Positions 18,019 to 27,204 of a stretch of DNA of 51,745 bases are shown piece by piece. Where the stretch lies: contig CAYLRY010000018.1 of assembly GCA_964386535.1 (NCBI GenBank), positions 1 to 51,745 of the forward strand. The letters are read 5' to 3'. Both the position numbers and the translations under genes were made by a program. The DNA is from CAYLRY01 sp964386535. Lineage in GTDB: Bacteria > Chloroflexota > Dehalococcoidia > Dehalococcoidales > UBA3254. The notes under the pieces are model-generated. The model was not told where the DNA came from. It ran no database searches and saw only the letters and a list, made by a program, of their open reading frames with translations. How positions within the stretch are numbered: position 1 is the first letter of the stretch; each line of letters opens with the position of its first letter.

Positions 18019-18624
18019 ATGGGAATCGGAGCCATTATTGGCATCATTGTTGCGGTTATAATAGTCATATTGATATTAATCATTATAGGGATGTACAACG
18101 GTCTGGTCGGGCTACGGAATCAGGTTAAAAATGCCTGGGCCCAAATAGATGTTCAACTTAAGCGGCGCTATGACTTAATCCCCAATCTGGTTGAAACCGT
18201 GAAAGGTTACGCTGCCCATGAAAAGCAAACCTTTGAAATGGTAACTTCAGCGCGCAACCTGGCACAATCTCTGGCCGGCCGTAGTGCTGGAGTAGCGGAA
18301 AGAGCTAAAGCTGAAGGTGAACTCAGCGGAGCTCTCTCTCGCCTGCTGGCTGTGGTGGAAAACTATCCTAATCTTAAAGCTAACCAGAACTTCCTGGCTC
18401 TCCAGGAGGAACTGACTTCCACTGAAAACAAAATCAGTTTTTCCCGTCAATATTATAATGATTCCGTCTTGAAATATAACAACAAAATACAGATGTTTCC
18501 TTCTAATGTTGTTGCCGGTATGACTGGATTCAGAGAAAGTGAGTTTTTTGAGACCAAATCTGCTGAGGAACGAGAAGCTCCTAAAGTCAGCTTTACTTCA
18601 ACTCAGTCCAGTATTAAAAATTAA
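18019..18624 (+). CDS. lemA: LemA family protein
   Basis: A 201-residue protein with one N-terminal membrane helix (about 5-27) and the LemA signature: GLRNQVKNAWAQIDVQLKRR, then DLIPNLVETVKGYAAHE and a C-terminal YYNDSVLKYNNKIQMFPSNVVA. LemA proteins are helical-bundle membrane proteins of unclear function, often encoded beside HtpX-type proteases or TPM-domain proteins, as here. It has an AAGGAGG site and lies 14 bp before the protease gene. Confidence 0.95.
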   Translation: MGIGAIIGIIVAVIIVILILIIIGMYNGLVGLRNQVKNAWAQIDVQLKRRYDLIPNLVETVKGYAAHEKQTFEMVTSARNLAQSLAGRSAGVAERAKAEGELSGALSRLLAVVENYPNLKANQNFLALQEELTSTENKISFSRQYYNDSVLKYNNKIQMFPSNVVAGMTGFRESEFFETKSAEEREAPKVSFTSTQSSIKN

Positions 18625-18638
18625 ACGAAGTAGAAAAA

Positions 18639-19853
18639 ATGTGGGAACAAATTAGGTCCAACCAGATCCGGTCAGTTATATTAGTTATTTTTATGGGGGC
18701 TTTATTACTGGCTATCGGATATGCCATCGGCATCTTTTTTCTGGATAGTCCCATAGCTGGCCTGGTTATTGCCCTGTTAGTTTGGGGTATCCTGGGACTC
18801 GTAGCTTTATTCCAGGGAGATAGTATCATCCTGAGTATGTCAGGAGCCAGAAAAATAGGTCCCCAGGACCATCCCCGCCTGTACAATGTGGTTGAGGAAA
18901 TGAAGATAGCTTCAGGTCTGGAGAAGATGCCGGATGTTTATATTATTGATGACCCAGCTCTGAATGCCTTTGCCACAGGACGCAGCCCTGAACATGCATC
19001 CGTAGCCATTACATCCGGATTACTGGAAAAACTTAACCGGGATGAGTTACAGGGTGTTATCGCCCATGAAATCGGTCACATTAAAAACCGGGATATCCGG
19101 CTCATGCTGCTGGCCAGCATAATGCTGGGAGCCATCGTTATATTGGCCTGGTATGCTACCCGGGTACTTTTTTTCAGCGGTATGGCTGGAGGAGGAAGGA
19201 GAAGTTCCTCCTCCAGCAGCGGTGGGGGTGGTGCTCAGGTAATCATTCTTATCGTTGGATTGGTATTAATGATCCTCGCCCCTATTTTTGCCCAGCTAAT
19301 ATACTTTGCCATTTCCCGCCGCCGTGAATACCTGGCCGATGCTTCCAGCGCTCTATATACCAGATACCCTGAAGGTCTGGCTTCCGCCCTGGAAAAATTA
19401 CAAAACAACAGCACACAGGTAAAAAAAGCCAATAAGGCCACCGCGCCCATGTATATCAGTAATCCTTTTGCAAAAAAGGGTATGGACATCAATAATGCTT
19501 TCAGCACGCATCCGCCTTTAAGCGAAAGAATCCGCATTCTGAGAGCCATGTCCGGGGCTTCCTATTCGGATTATGAAAGCTCTTATGAAAAAATTAAGGG
19601 ATCCAAGATAGTCCCTGCTTCAGTTTTAACAGCTCAACCAGCCGTAGGTCTACGCAGTGCATCTCCTGAAGCAAAAGATGGGGAAGTCCAGGATAAAATT
19701 AACCGCACCCGAGAGACTTCGGACTTAATGTGGCGTATGAATAACTACCGGAATATCACCTGCGAGGATTGCGGTACATTACTGAGACTGCCTCCCAGCT
19801 ATAAATCAGACACTGTACGCTGCCCTCATTGCGGGTATCTTAACGAGATATGA
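18639..19853 (+). CDS. M48 (HtpX-like) membrane metalloprotease with C-terminal zinc ribbon
   Basis: A 404-residue protease. Two membrane helices lie near 11-35 and 38-58, and two more near 157-173 and 200-222. The zinc-binding HEIGH is at 143-147 and the third-ligand region is RRREYLADASS. A Ser/Gly-rich loop lies near 187-200. The final 35 residues add CxxC...CxxC (CEDCGTLLRLPP... RCPHCG), a zinc ribbon that standard HtpX lacks. HtpX-type proteases degrade misfolded membrane proteins. The conserved lemA neighbour supports the assignment. Confidence 0.92.
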   Translation: MWEQIRSNQIRSVILVIFMGALLLAIGYAIGIFFLDSPIAGLVIALLVWGILGLVALFQGDSIILSMSGARKIGPQDHPRLYNVVEEMKIASGLEKMPDVYIIDDPALNAFATGRSPEHASVAITSGLLEKLNRDELQGVIAHEIGHIKNRDIRLMLLASIMLGAIVILAWYATRVLFFSGMAGGGRRSSSSSSGGGGAQVIILIVGLVLMILAPIFAQLIYFAISRRREYLADASSALYTRYPEGLASALEKLQNNSTQVKKANKATAPMYISNPFAKKGMDINNAFSTHPPLSERIRILRAMSGASYSDYESSYEKIKGSKIVPASVLTAQPAVGLRSASPEAKDGEVQDKINRTRETSDLMWRMNNYRNITCEDCGTLLRLPPSYKSDTVRCPHCGYLNEI

Positions 19854-19922
19854 AATAGTAATATTTTTATCCTGAGGAGCGCCGTTGACACACTCCTTAT
19901 ATTTAAATAAAGGAGATCATTC

Positions 19923-20645
19923 ATGGGACAACTGTCAGGAAAAGTAGCCATGGTAACCGGATCAGGCCGCGGAATTGGCAGAGAAATAGCTATAGGTCTG
20001 GCCTGTGAAGGTGCTGACATAGTTCTTGCTGATATCAATGTGCAAAGATTAATGCAAAGTCAGAAAGATATCCTGGCCTGTGGAGTTAAGGTAGAAGCCG
20101 TACCTACTGATGTGACTAGTGAAGAACAAATAGTAGCTTTATTTAAAAAAACCATGACTCGTTTCGGCAGGTTGGATATCCTGGTTAACAATGCCGGGGT
20201 GTTTGACGGTGGATCTATAGATGAGATGTCTACCGCCACCTGGGATAAAGTGATGGCTACAGATCTGCGCGCCCCTTTTATTTGCACCCGGGAGGCTTTC
20301 CGTATTATGAAAGCTCAGGGAGGCGGGCGCATTATAAATATAGGCAGCATATCAGCCCAGCGTGTACGCTCGCGTATGGCCGCTTATAGTGCCGCTAAAT
20401 TCGCTCTAGTTGGTTTAACCCACACTACAGCCCTAGAAGGTCGCCCTTACAACATCAGTTGTGGATGTCTGCACCCTGGTGAAACATTTAGAGAAGAACG
20501 TCCCGCGGCAGCCCCACAGGAACCTTCCATGCAGCCGGATGAAATCGCCACGGCCGCGGTCTATATGGCCTGTCAGCCGCCGCATATTAACGTTTTGGAG
20601 CTTATTCAAATGCCCCTGGCGCAAATGTACCTTGGGAGAGGTTAA
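19923..20645 (+). CDS. Short-chain dehydrogenase/reductase
   Basis: A 240-residue classical SDR. The cofactor motif is TGSGRGIG (12-19), NNAG is at 89-92, the catalytic serine is in INIGSIS (S142 or S144), and YxxxK is Y155/K159. D37 after the second strand suggests NAD(H) rather than NADP(H). The ATG has an AAAGGAG site. It converges on the FAD-oxidase gene with only 7 bp between stops. The substrate is unknown; a hydroxyacyl or alicyclic alcohol is plausible from the neighbourhood. Confidence 0.92.
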   Translation: MGQLSGKVAMVTGSGRGIGREIAIGLACEGADIVLADINVQRLMQSQKDILACGVKVEAVPTDVTSEEQIVALFKKTMTRFGRLDILVNNAGVFDGGSIDEMSTATWDKVMATDLRAPFICTREAFRIMKAQGGGRIINIGSISAQRVRSRMAAYSAAKFALVGLTHTTALEGRPYNISCGCLHPGETFREERPAAAPQEPSMQPDEIATAAVYMACQPPHINVLELIQMPLAQMYLGRG

Positions 20646-20652
20646 TCTACCC

Positions 20653-22077
20653 TCATCCATCACCCCACCTTCCAGGATTCATTATATTATTAGGGTCAAG
20701 TAAATCCTTGATTCTGCGGTGCAATTGCAGCCATGCTGGAGAGACCCTTTTTTCCAGTTCCCTGATGGCCCAAACCGGTGTTTTATAGGGAATATAGCCG
20801 GTTTCCAGCACCAGATCCAGTTGTTCTGCGCTTAAATCCTTGACTCTGCGCACCATCTCAGGATCTCCTTTGTCAAAGGGCAGCATCCATCTTAACCCCG
20901 CAAAATGTCCTTCGTTCATTATCCGGCTGTAACAGCTTCTGGTGATTCCGTACTTGTCCTGCAATTCGCAACCTTTTTTGGCTGTCTCCAGCCACCTGCT
21001 CATAGGTCCATACGCTCCCACCCAGTTCAAGCCCCCTCCCCCGCTAAGTACGGGTAAAGCCTGCATGGGAAATCCAGCGGTGGTAGTGGGAGAGTTGTAA
21101 GGACCGGTCATTCTGTGTCCTTCTAATCTTTCACGGTATATATCACCTATCACTTCAACTTTAGCTTCAATTTCATTTTGTGTATTCCCGCTGATTTCTG
21201 CGGTAATAATGAATTCAGGTTCTCCAGGATTAATAACCTGAGCCGGATATATTGGAGCCTTTTTACGCTCCAGGGCTAGCCTGGATATTTTAGTAAGGGC
21301 AAAAGAACTGCCGATCAAATCGTCCGGAATGCGTGTGCGGCTTACAGTTTGAAAAATTTCATAAGCAGATTCCAGGTCCATAGCAATAAAAGTTAATGAG
21401 GAGGAATAAGGGGGTTTGGGCCACAGGCTGACCGCCATTTTAGTTATGATGCCCGTGCTTCCCTGCCATCCTAAGAAAAGACCACTCAGCTCCGGAAAAG
21501 GCGCAATAGATTGCCATGTGCGGCTGGCTGCACACGAGCCTATTCTAACCAGTTCGCCGCTGGCCAGCATGGCTTCCAGCCCGCTTACCCAGTGAGAAGC
21601 CGCTCCATAACGGAAAGATAAATTATCTAACCCCTGTACGATGGCATTGGACATGACGCAGGAAGTGGGAGGTGAAAAAGCATAAGTATACATGAGATTA
21701 GGATGATTTTGATCCAGGTACGCTTTTATCTGCCCGAAGGTAACCCCCGGCTCTACCACGGCATACATATCCGTATCATTTACTTCGAGAATACGGTTCA
21801 TCAACCTCAGGTCCAGCACTATGCCCCCCCGCAAAGGAATGGTCAGTCCGCCAATATTATCCCCAGCCACATAAGGAGTCACCGCTATCTTTTCCCGGTT
21901 GAGCAGCCGTAAAATGTCCTGCAATTCCTCCAGCGAACGGGGCATAACCACTGCTTCAGGCCAGCCGGGCTCAGCAGGCGTCAGATCAAAAGAATAGACG
22001 TACAAATCAGCCTGGTTAGTAGAGATACGAGGTTCTCCAACAATACCTGCAAGCTTATTAAGCAGGCTGTCTTTCAT
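20653..22077 (-). CDS. FAD-binding (PCMH-type) oxidoreductase
   Basis: A 474-residue flavoprotein of the vanillyl-alcohol oxidase / D-lactate dehydrogenase superfamily. The FAD-binding domain includes VMPRSLEELQDILRLLNRE, IVLDLRLMNRILEVNDTDMYAVVEPGVTF, a GxxxG-rich loop and GWQGSTGIITKMAVSLWPKP. The C-terminus reads DLLDPNNIMNPGRWGDG, the usual end of these enzymes. I chose the ATG at 22077 because GGAGG precedes it; an ATG 45 bases upstream lacks such a site. It lies 138 bp after the CoA-transferase and may have its own promoter. It could oxidise a hydroxy acid or phenol such as a 4-cresol-like compound; this is not resolvable. Confidence 0.85.
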   Translation of the reverse strand: MKDSLLNKLAGIVGEPRISTNQADLYVYSFDLTPAEPGWPEAVVMPRSLEELQDILRLLNREKIAVTPYVAGDNIGGLTIPLRGGIVLDLRLMNRILEVNDTDMYAVVEPGVTFGQIKAYLDQNHPNLMYTYAFSPPTSCVMSNAIVQGLDNLSFRYGAASHWVSGLEAMLASGELVRIGSCAASRTWQSIAPFPELSGLFLGWQGSTGIITKMAVSLWPKPPYSSSLTFIAMDLESAYEIFQTVSRTRIPDDLIGSSFALTKISRLALERKKAPIYPAQVINPGEPEFIITAEISGNTQNEIEAKVEVIGDIYRERLEGHRMTGPYNSPTTTAGFPMQALPVLSGGGGLNWVGAYGPMSRWLETAKKGCELQDKYGITRSCYSRIMNEGHFAGLRWMLPFDKGDPEMVRRVKDLSAEQLDLVLETGYIPYKTPVWAIRELEKRVSPAWLQLHRRIKDLLDPNNIMNPGRWGDG

Positions 22078-22215
22078 TTTTACCTCCGGCTCTTTATTTG
22101 AGCACGTACCATATGTGTCCAAAGGGTATAGTCAGTTTACCTCAATTATATGCACTGGGCGGGTAGAATTTAAAAATTGTTTAACCCCACAGTCATTTAC
22201 AGCTTTCTGACTTAA

Positions 22216-22881
22216 TTAAAGTTCAATTTGCTTCAATTCGGGTGAAATTATCAATTTTGGTTCTGTCAAAGCTTGAATTTCATCAACTTCCCAACCCGGG
22301 GCTTTTTCTTTGAGAAGCAGACCATTTGGAGTCACTTCTATTACCGCAATATCGGTTATTATCAAGCTGACGCAGCGTGAAGCTGTTAAAGGGTAAGTGC
22401 ACTGCCTGAGAATTTTGGGTCTGTTATCTTTGGTAGTATGGGTCATGACCACCATCAGGCGGGCAGCTCCAGAAGCCAGGTCCATAGCGCCGCCGATATT
22501 GCCTATATTTTTAAATGAAGTTGCCCAATTGGCCAGATCTCCCTTTTCCGAGACCTGCATACCACCCAGGACACACAGGTCTATATGGTGTCCTCTAATC
22601 ATGGCAAAGGACTCATCATGAGCGAAAAAGCACATACCCGGTTTGCGTGTGGCAAAGCTCCCTGTGGCGTTGACCAGGTGAAAGTCCTCCTCAGCTTCCG
22701 TAGCCGGGGTGGGGCCGAATCCCAGGCAGCCATTCTCCGCGTGAAAGATCACCTCTTTGCCTTCAGGTATAAAATTGGCCGCCAGGGTCGGCATGCCATA
22801 ACCCAGGTTGACCACCATACCATCCTGGAACTCACGAGCTACCCTGAGGGCCATAGTTTGATCATCCAACCGTGCTTTCAT
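22216..22881 (-). CDS. 3-Oxoacid CoA-transferase, subunit B
   Basis: A 221-residue class I CoA-transferase beta subunit. The catalytic glutamate is E49 in AENGCLGFG, the GLGMPT-like loop is at 27-32, and GGAMDLASGAARLMVVMTHTTK is the usual downstream block. It lies 1 bp after subunit A. Together they would transfer CoA from succinyl-CoA, acetyl-CoA or acyl-CoA to a 3-oxo acid such as acetoacetate. The adjacent thiolase makes activation and cleavage of a 3-oxo acid the simplest reading. Confidence 0.9.
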   Translation of the reverse strand: MKARLDDQTMALRVAREFQDGMVVNLGYGMPTLAANFIPEGKEVIFHAENGCLGFGPTPATEAEEDFHLVNATGSFATRKPGMCFFAHDESFAMIRGHHIDLCVLGGMQVSEKGDLANWATSFKNIGNIGGAMDLASGAARLMVVMTHTTKDNRPKILRQCTYPLTASRCVSLIITDIAVIEVTPNGLLLKEKAPGWEVDEIQALTEPKLIISPELKQIEL

Positions 22882-22882
22882 A

Positions 22883-23623
22883 TCAGGCTCCTTTTACCAA
22901 ATTTTGCCGCGAGACCACTCTATTAACGTAAATGCTAGGAGTAACAACAACTTCAGGGTCCAGATCACCCAGCCCTACCACCATATCTACCTCAGCTATA
23001 GTTATTTTGGCTGCGCCTGCCATTACAGGGTTGAAATTGCGTGAAGTACCCTGGTATACCAGGTTTCCATACCTGTCTGCTTTATATGCTCTAACAAGGG
23101 CAAAATCAGCTTTAAGAGGATATTCAAGAATATTTTTACGACCCTCAAAATAACGTGTTTCTTTGCCCTCCTCCAGCACAGTTCCAGCACCGGTGGGGAT
23201 ATAAAAAGCTGATATTCCAGCTTTGGCTGCTCTGATCCTCTCCGCTAAAGTCCCCTGGGGTACCATTTCAACTTTCAACAGGCCTGCATTAAACTTTTCA
23301 TAAAGAGGCGCCGGTGTATCTGGCCGGATATGACCAGGGAAAGCACAGATCACTCTGCTAACTTGCCCACTCTGTATCAATATCCCGCCATCATCGTAAT
23401 CAGGGGGTGTTTTACGAAAGGACTTTGATCCTTCAGGACCTCTACCGAATCCAGGGGTGTTAGCTACCAGTGTCAGGTTTTGGGCGCCCTGTTTTACCAG
23501 CGCTCTTAAAAGGTTGCTGGGAGTACCGTTAGCCGGGCCAAAACCTCCCATTAAAATCACTGCACCATCAAAAACATCCGCCACTGCTTCATCAAAACTG
23601 TTTAAAATTTTATTAATGCTCAT
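22883..23623 (-). CDS. 3-Oxoacid CoA-transferase, subunit A
   Basis: A 246-residue alpha subunit. The GGFGPANGTPSNLLRAL motif (22-38) is the class I glycine-rich CoA-binding loop. PQGTLAERIRAAKAGISAFYIPTGAGT and KADRYGNLVYQGTSRNFNP match the family. Subunit A starts 5 bp after the thiolase stop. It is similar in size to AtoD/ScoA; an IpdA-like hydrolase of steroid rings is a less likely alternative because subunit B keeps the catalytic Glu. Confidence 0.9.
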   Translation of the reverse strand: MSINKILNSFDEAVADVFDGAVILMGGFGPANGTPSNLLRALVKQGAQNLTLVANTPGFGRGPEGSKSFRKTPPDYDDGGILIQSGQVSRVICAFPGHIRPDTPAPLYEKFNAGLLKVEMVPQGTLAERIRAAKAGISAFYIPTGAGTVLEEGKETRYFEGRKNILEYPLKADFALVRAYKADRYGNLVYQGTSRNFNPVMAGAAKITIAEVDMVVGLGDLDPEVVVTPSIYVNRVVSRQNLVKGA

Positions 23624-23628
23624 TTTTT

Positions 23629-24807
23629 CTACTCTCTTTGTCCCAGGATGGTAACACTACCTACGCCGCTGCCGGGGTTCATTCCGAAGTTGTGAGTAAG
23701 TCCCAGCCTGGGATTCTTGCGCTGCCGGGGTCCGGCTTTACCCTGCATCTGCTTGTATATTTCATAAACCATTCTCAGTCCGCTGGCGCCAATAGGATGT
23801 CCGAAACTTTTCAGACCACCGTCAGGGTTCACGGCTAAATGACCATCCAATTTAAAAACTCCATTTTTCACATATTCAGGACCTTTGCCTCTCGGACACA
23901 GACCCAGATCTTCCATAATCACCAGTTCCGTGATGCTGAAGCAGTCATGAACTTCCGCCAGGTCTATTTCATTAAAGGGATCTTTAATGCCTGCCATAGA
24001 ATAGGCCTGCCGGCTAGCTCTAACTGTTTCTTCCATATGCACCATATCATATTCAGGTTGGAGATATCCCTGGCGTGCACCTACAGCCAGTCCCAGACCC
24101 TTTACCAGTATATAGTCCTTACGGAACTTGTCAGCCAGGTCTGCGCGGCAAAGTATGGCAGCCGCAGATCCGTCACTCACTCCGCAGGCATCGTATAGAC
24201 CTAGAGGCCAGGAAACCATCGGCGCGTTCATGGCCTGTTCTTCTGTAATATCCCTCTGGAAATGAGCTCTGGGATTCAGAGATCCGTTATGGTGATTTTT
24301 AACAGAGATCCGGGCTAAGGTCCGCTTCAACTCTTCGAAAGTCAAACCATAATGATGCATATAGCGTGTGGCCATCCTGGCAAAAAACATGGCTGCTGAC
24401 ATGCCCCATTCCAGCGTACCATTGCCTCCGGCTCCGGAGACTGTCCCTAAACCGCCAATTCCCTGGTCTTTTAACTTCTCAACACCAATAGCCAGCACCA
24501 CGTCATATACACCGGAAGCAATGCCGAAACAGGCATTACGGAGGGCTTCAGTAGCAGTAGCGCACAGGTTTTCTACCCGTGTAACCGGGATATAATCCAG
24601 CTTTAGCGCCGTAGCGCAGGGTTCAGCGGTATTGAGGCGTGTGGTGCCAAACCAGACAGCCTGAATATCTTTCGGGTTTATACCTGCGTCATCATAAGCC
24701 TCATAAGCCGCCTCTACCATTAAATCCTCAGCGCTCTTTTCCCAGTTCTCCCCGAATTTGGTGCAACCCATGCCGATAATAGCCACTTTATCTTTAATAC
24801 TTTCCAC
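23629..24807 (-). CDS. Thiolase, SCPx/archaeal acetyl-CoA acetyltransferase type
   Basis: A 392-residue thiolase. The probable nucleophile is C82 (ENLCATATEALR). Other sites are H287 in EVHDCFS and H337 in GHPIGASG, with a C-terminal NFGMNPGSGVGS in place of the classical CxG. That is the SCPx/archaeal pattern. The GTG at 24807 is chosen as start because GAAGGAGG sits 10 bases upstream and only one base separates it from the previous stop; a longer in-frame reading would run inside the upstream gene. It follows an HMG-CoA-synthase-like/DUF35 fusion, the same neighbours as the archaeal channelling complex. Confidence 0.9.
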   Translation of the reverse strand: MESIKDKVAIIGMGCTKFGENWEKSAEDLMVEAAYEAYDDAGINPKDIQAVWFGTTRLNTAEPCATALKLDYIPVTRVENLCATATEALRNACFGIASGVYDVVLAIGVEKLKDQGIGGLGTVSGAGGNGTLEWGMSAAMFFARMATRYMHHYGLTFEELKRTLARISVKNHHNGSLNPRAHFQRDITEEQAMNAPMVSWPLGLYDACGVSDGSAAAILCRADLADKFRKDYILVKGLGLAVGARQGYLQPEYDMVHMEETVRASRQAYSMAGIKDPFNEIDLAEVHDCFSITELVIMEDLGLCPRGKGPEYVKNGVFKLDGHLAVNPDGGLKSFGHPIGASGLRMVYEIYKQMQGKAGPRQRKNPRLGLTHNFGMNPGSGVGSVTILGQRE

Positions 24808-24808
24808 T

Positions 24809-26233
24809 TTAATTGCCCTCCTTCTTTTGAGCGCAATACCTAGGCGGCATACATCTCCATGTGTAATTGTGTATTCCTCCGGCAACACCCAGCGTTCTAA
24901 AGCTCATCTCTACTTCCATCCCTATTTTGACATCTTTAATATCCATATCAGTCATACCGAAAAGGGCCCGGCCCCCACACTCAAAATCAACCATCGTATC
25001 CACCATCGGTCTGGCAAAGGCTGGTATATCACCTCCGTGTTTTAATGTATATGTAAAAACTTTTCCTTTTTTGTCCGAAAAACGGAATGGATCAAACTGG
25101 TCCTTTGAGAGACATTTAGTACATACCCTCTGAGGCGGATATTGAAGGGTTCCGCAAACCTGGCACTTAACTCCTTGAAGCCGGTATATAGCATCCCGTT
25201 CCCTGTGTATTACCGAAGCCGAGGCGCTACCTCCCGATTCCGGATCATTGGATGCAAAAGAGCGGTAAGCCAGGTAATCATCATAACTGGCTATTATGCT
25301 TTTAGATACCAGATTGGCTTTCATACCCCGCTGGTTTTTCAGAGCTTCAATTTTATTTGTAGCCTGTAATAGCATTACATCCGCCCCATCACCATAACTT
25401 GCTAATAAAAGCCTGTCCCCAGGGGATGCCTCTTCCAATGCCGCTATCAGCAACATCAAACTGAAGGCTGTCCCAGTATCACCCATCTTATCAAAAAACG
25501 GGTCCTGTATCTGGGATGCGTCAAATCCTAGCGCTTTCCCCATTTCGCGGTGCCGCCGGGCATCCGGGGCATAATAAATGGCTTTTTTGATTTCTTTCTG
25601 GGTCAAGCCGGTTTTATTTAATAAAGCATTAACAGCTTTAGGCAATATCTTTTGATAACCCACCTCAAAAACAAAGCGGTCTTCCCATGACCTTGTATAT
25701 TTAACCCGGTCAGCTCGCCAGATATCCAGTAATTCGTTGGACAAGCTATAATATCCTTCAATTGTGACTGCAACATCCTTTTCTCCGATAAGAAAAGCCG
25801 CAGCTCCATCTCCCAGACCATGATCCAGACTACCTCTGGGTGCGCCCATTCGTAAATCCGAGGCTGCCACCAGCACTTTTTTCGCTGTACCTGCTTTAAC
25901 GGTGTCCACCGCCATTCTCAAAGCGGCTGTTCCTGACCGTAATGAGTCAGTACAGTCCATGGTGAGTATATCCGGACGTAAATCGGCAGCCCAACCTGCT
26001 GTTGTGGCTGCTAATTTTTCCTTATACGGCAAAGTGGTAGATGCCAGATATAGACCATCTACCTCGCTGCGATTGCTATCCCTCAGACAGTTTATGGCAG
26101 CCGTTATTGCCATGGTAAGGCTGTCCTCATCCCAGTTGGCCACCGCTTTCTCACCAGGTTGCCCCCAACCTTTTGTTCCAGGACCTAACCTGCGTAGAGG
26201 TATGTAGGCCCCATATGCCGTTATGCCAGTCAT
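24809..26233 (-). CDS. HMG-CoA synthase-like thiolase-fold protein fused to DUF35 OB-fold domain
   Basis: A 474-residue fusion. Residues 1 to about 300 form an HMG-CoA-synthase/KAS III-like domain (ITAYGAYIPLRRL start). Residues about 340-460 form a DUF35 module: zinc ribbon C357-x2-C360-x10-C371-x2-C374 and an OB fold. The nucleophile is probably C94 (MDCTDS). The HMG-CoA-synthase acid Glu (SES in archaeal enzymes) reads S65-T66-T67 and the HQPN histidine position reads Y221-A-P-D. So ordinary HMG-CoA synthesis looks unlikely. It is first in the leftward operon and directly precedes the thiolase. It may be a condensing or C-C-cleaving acyltransferase, or a structural partner of the thiolase. 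Confidence 0.85.
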   Translation of the reverse strand: MTGITAYGAYIPLRRLGPGTKGWGQPGEKAVANWDEDSLTMAITAAINCLRDSNRSEVDGLYLASTTLPYKEKLAATTAGWAADLRPDILTMDCTDSLRSGTAALRMAVDTVKAGTAKKVLVAASDLRMGAPRGSLDHGLGDGAAAFLIGEKDVAVTIEGYYSLSNELLDIWRADRVKYTRSWEDRFVFEVGYQKILPKAVNALLNKTGLTQKEIKKAIYYAPDARRHREMGKALGFDASQIQDPFFDKMGDTGTAFSLMLLIAALEEASPGDRLLLASYGDGADVMLLQATNKIEALKNQRGMKANLVSKSIIASYDDYLAYRSFASNDPESGGSASASVIHRERDAIYRLQGVKCQVCGTLQYPPQRVCTKCLSKDQFDPFRFSDKKGKVFTYTLKHGGDIPAFARPMVDTMVDFECGGRALFGMTDMDIKDVKIGMEVEMSFRTLGVAGGIHNYTWRCMPPRYCAQKKEGN

Positions 26234-27143
26234 ATTTCAACCTCTCCTTTATAAAAATCCGAAATTAAGTGATACCTTTCGTGTGAAATCTCTTTTTCAT
26301 ATTCTACAGCTATTTGAGTATTATTGTAATATCATAAAATCTACCTGGTTCTATCAAATAAGTTTGCAGGTAATATGAGTCTCCGTCCTGGTAAAATTAT
26401 CAAACATTTCTGTTATAAATATTAATCAATAACAATTCACCTGACTTTTATAAGGTTCCTGAGGAAGCTTTCTAATTAAAATTATTAAATTGGAGAATAT
26501 ATTTCATATATATCTAATAATAATATGAATATTAATATTATATAATTATTTAAATATTTTAAAAATAATATTTTAACTATTTTTCGATATTATAACACTT
26601 AAGCTTATTTTTTTTGGCGGGATTGTCAATGCAGAATAATTTCATCCTTGCTTGATAATCCTTTTTGTATCAATCCTAACAACAATTTCCACTACGTGAC
26701 TAAAGTACCAGTCCGAAATCTACCATAAGGTTACCACAAAAAAGCATGAGGTTACTGCACCCCTCACGTGAAATTGTCCAAATTCACCTGGGGCGAAAAT
26801 AATTGAAAAAAGACAGTAAAATGATATTGACAGGGTATGATATAATATTAATCGAATAGAAATTATTTTCTATTCCATGGAAATAGCTTTCCCGAGATGG
26901 GGAATTATTGATACGTTCAAATATATACTATTTATTTATTGTTTTTAACCTATATTATTACATCAAGAACCTTTTTTAATCATACTATAAAGTAAATCAG
27001 CCTGTAAAATTAGCAATAACGAAGTGTGATTATCAATTCGAACAACTTATACGATGATTTAGTAAGATTAATATGTTGTTAAAATTATATGGCAAATATG
27101 CTGGGAGTTTGGGATAACATTCTGACCAATTATTGATTTGATA

Positions 27144-27165
27144 AAAACTTGTTCAGGCAAGTTTT
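27144..27165 (+). promoter_or_regulatory. Hairpin in transposase leader
   Basis: A perfect 8-bp stem, AAAACTTG and CAAGTTTT with a 6-base loop, about 20 bases before the mini-reading frame and followed by an AT-rich run. It may be an attenuator or protect the transposase from read-through transcription. Confidence 0.4.
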
Positions 27166-27186
27166 AATTAATTTTAAGGAGGCAGA

Positions 27187-27204
27187 ATGAAAGTTAAATT
27201 ATAA
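27187..27204 (+). CDS. Possible 5-codon leader peptide (MKVKL)
   Basis: ATG AAA GTT AAA TTA TAA is preceded by a perfect TTAAGGAGG site, the best ribosome site in the area. It ends 27 bases before the transposase start and is in the same frame. It could be a true leader peptide controlling the transposase, or the original transposase start interrupted by a stop. Confidence 0.3.
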   Translation: MKVKL

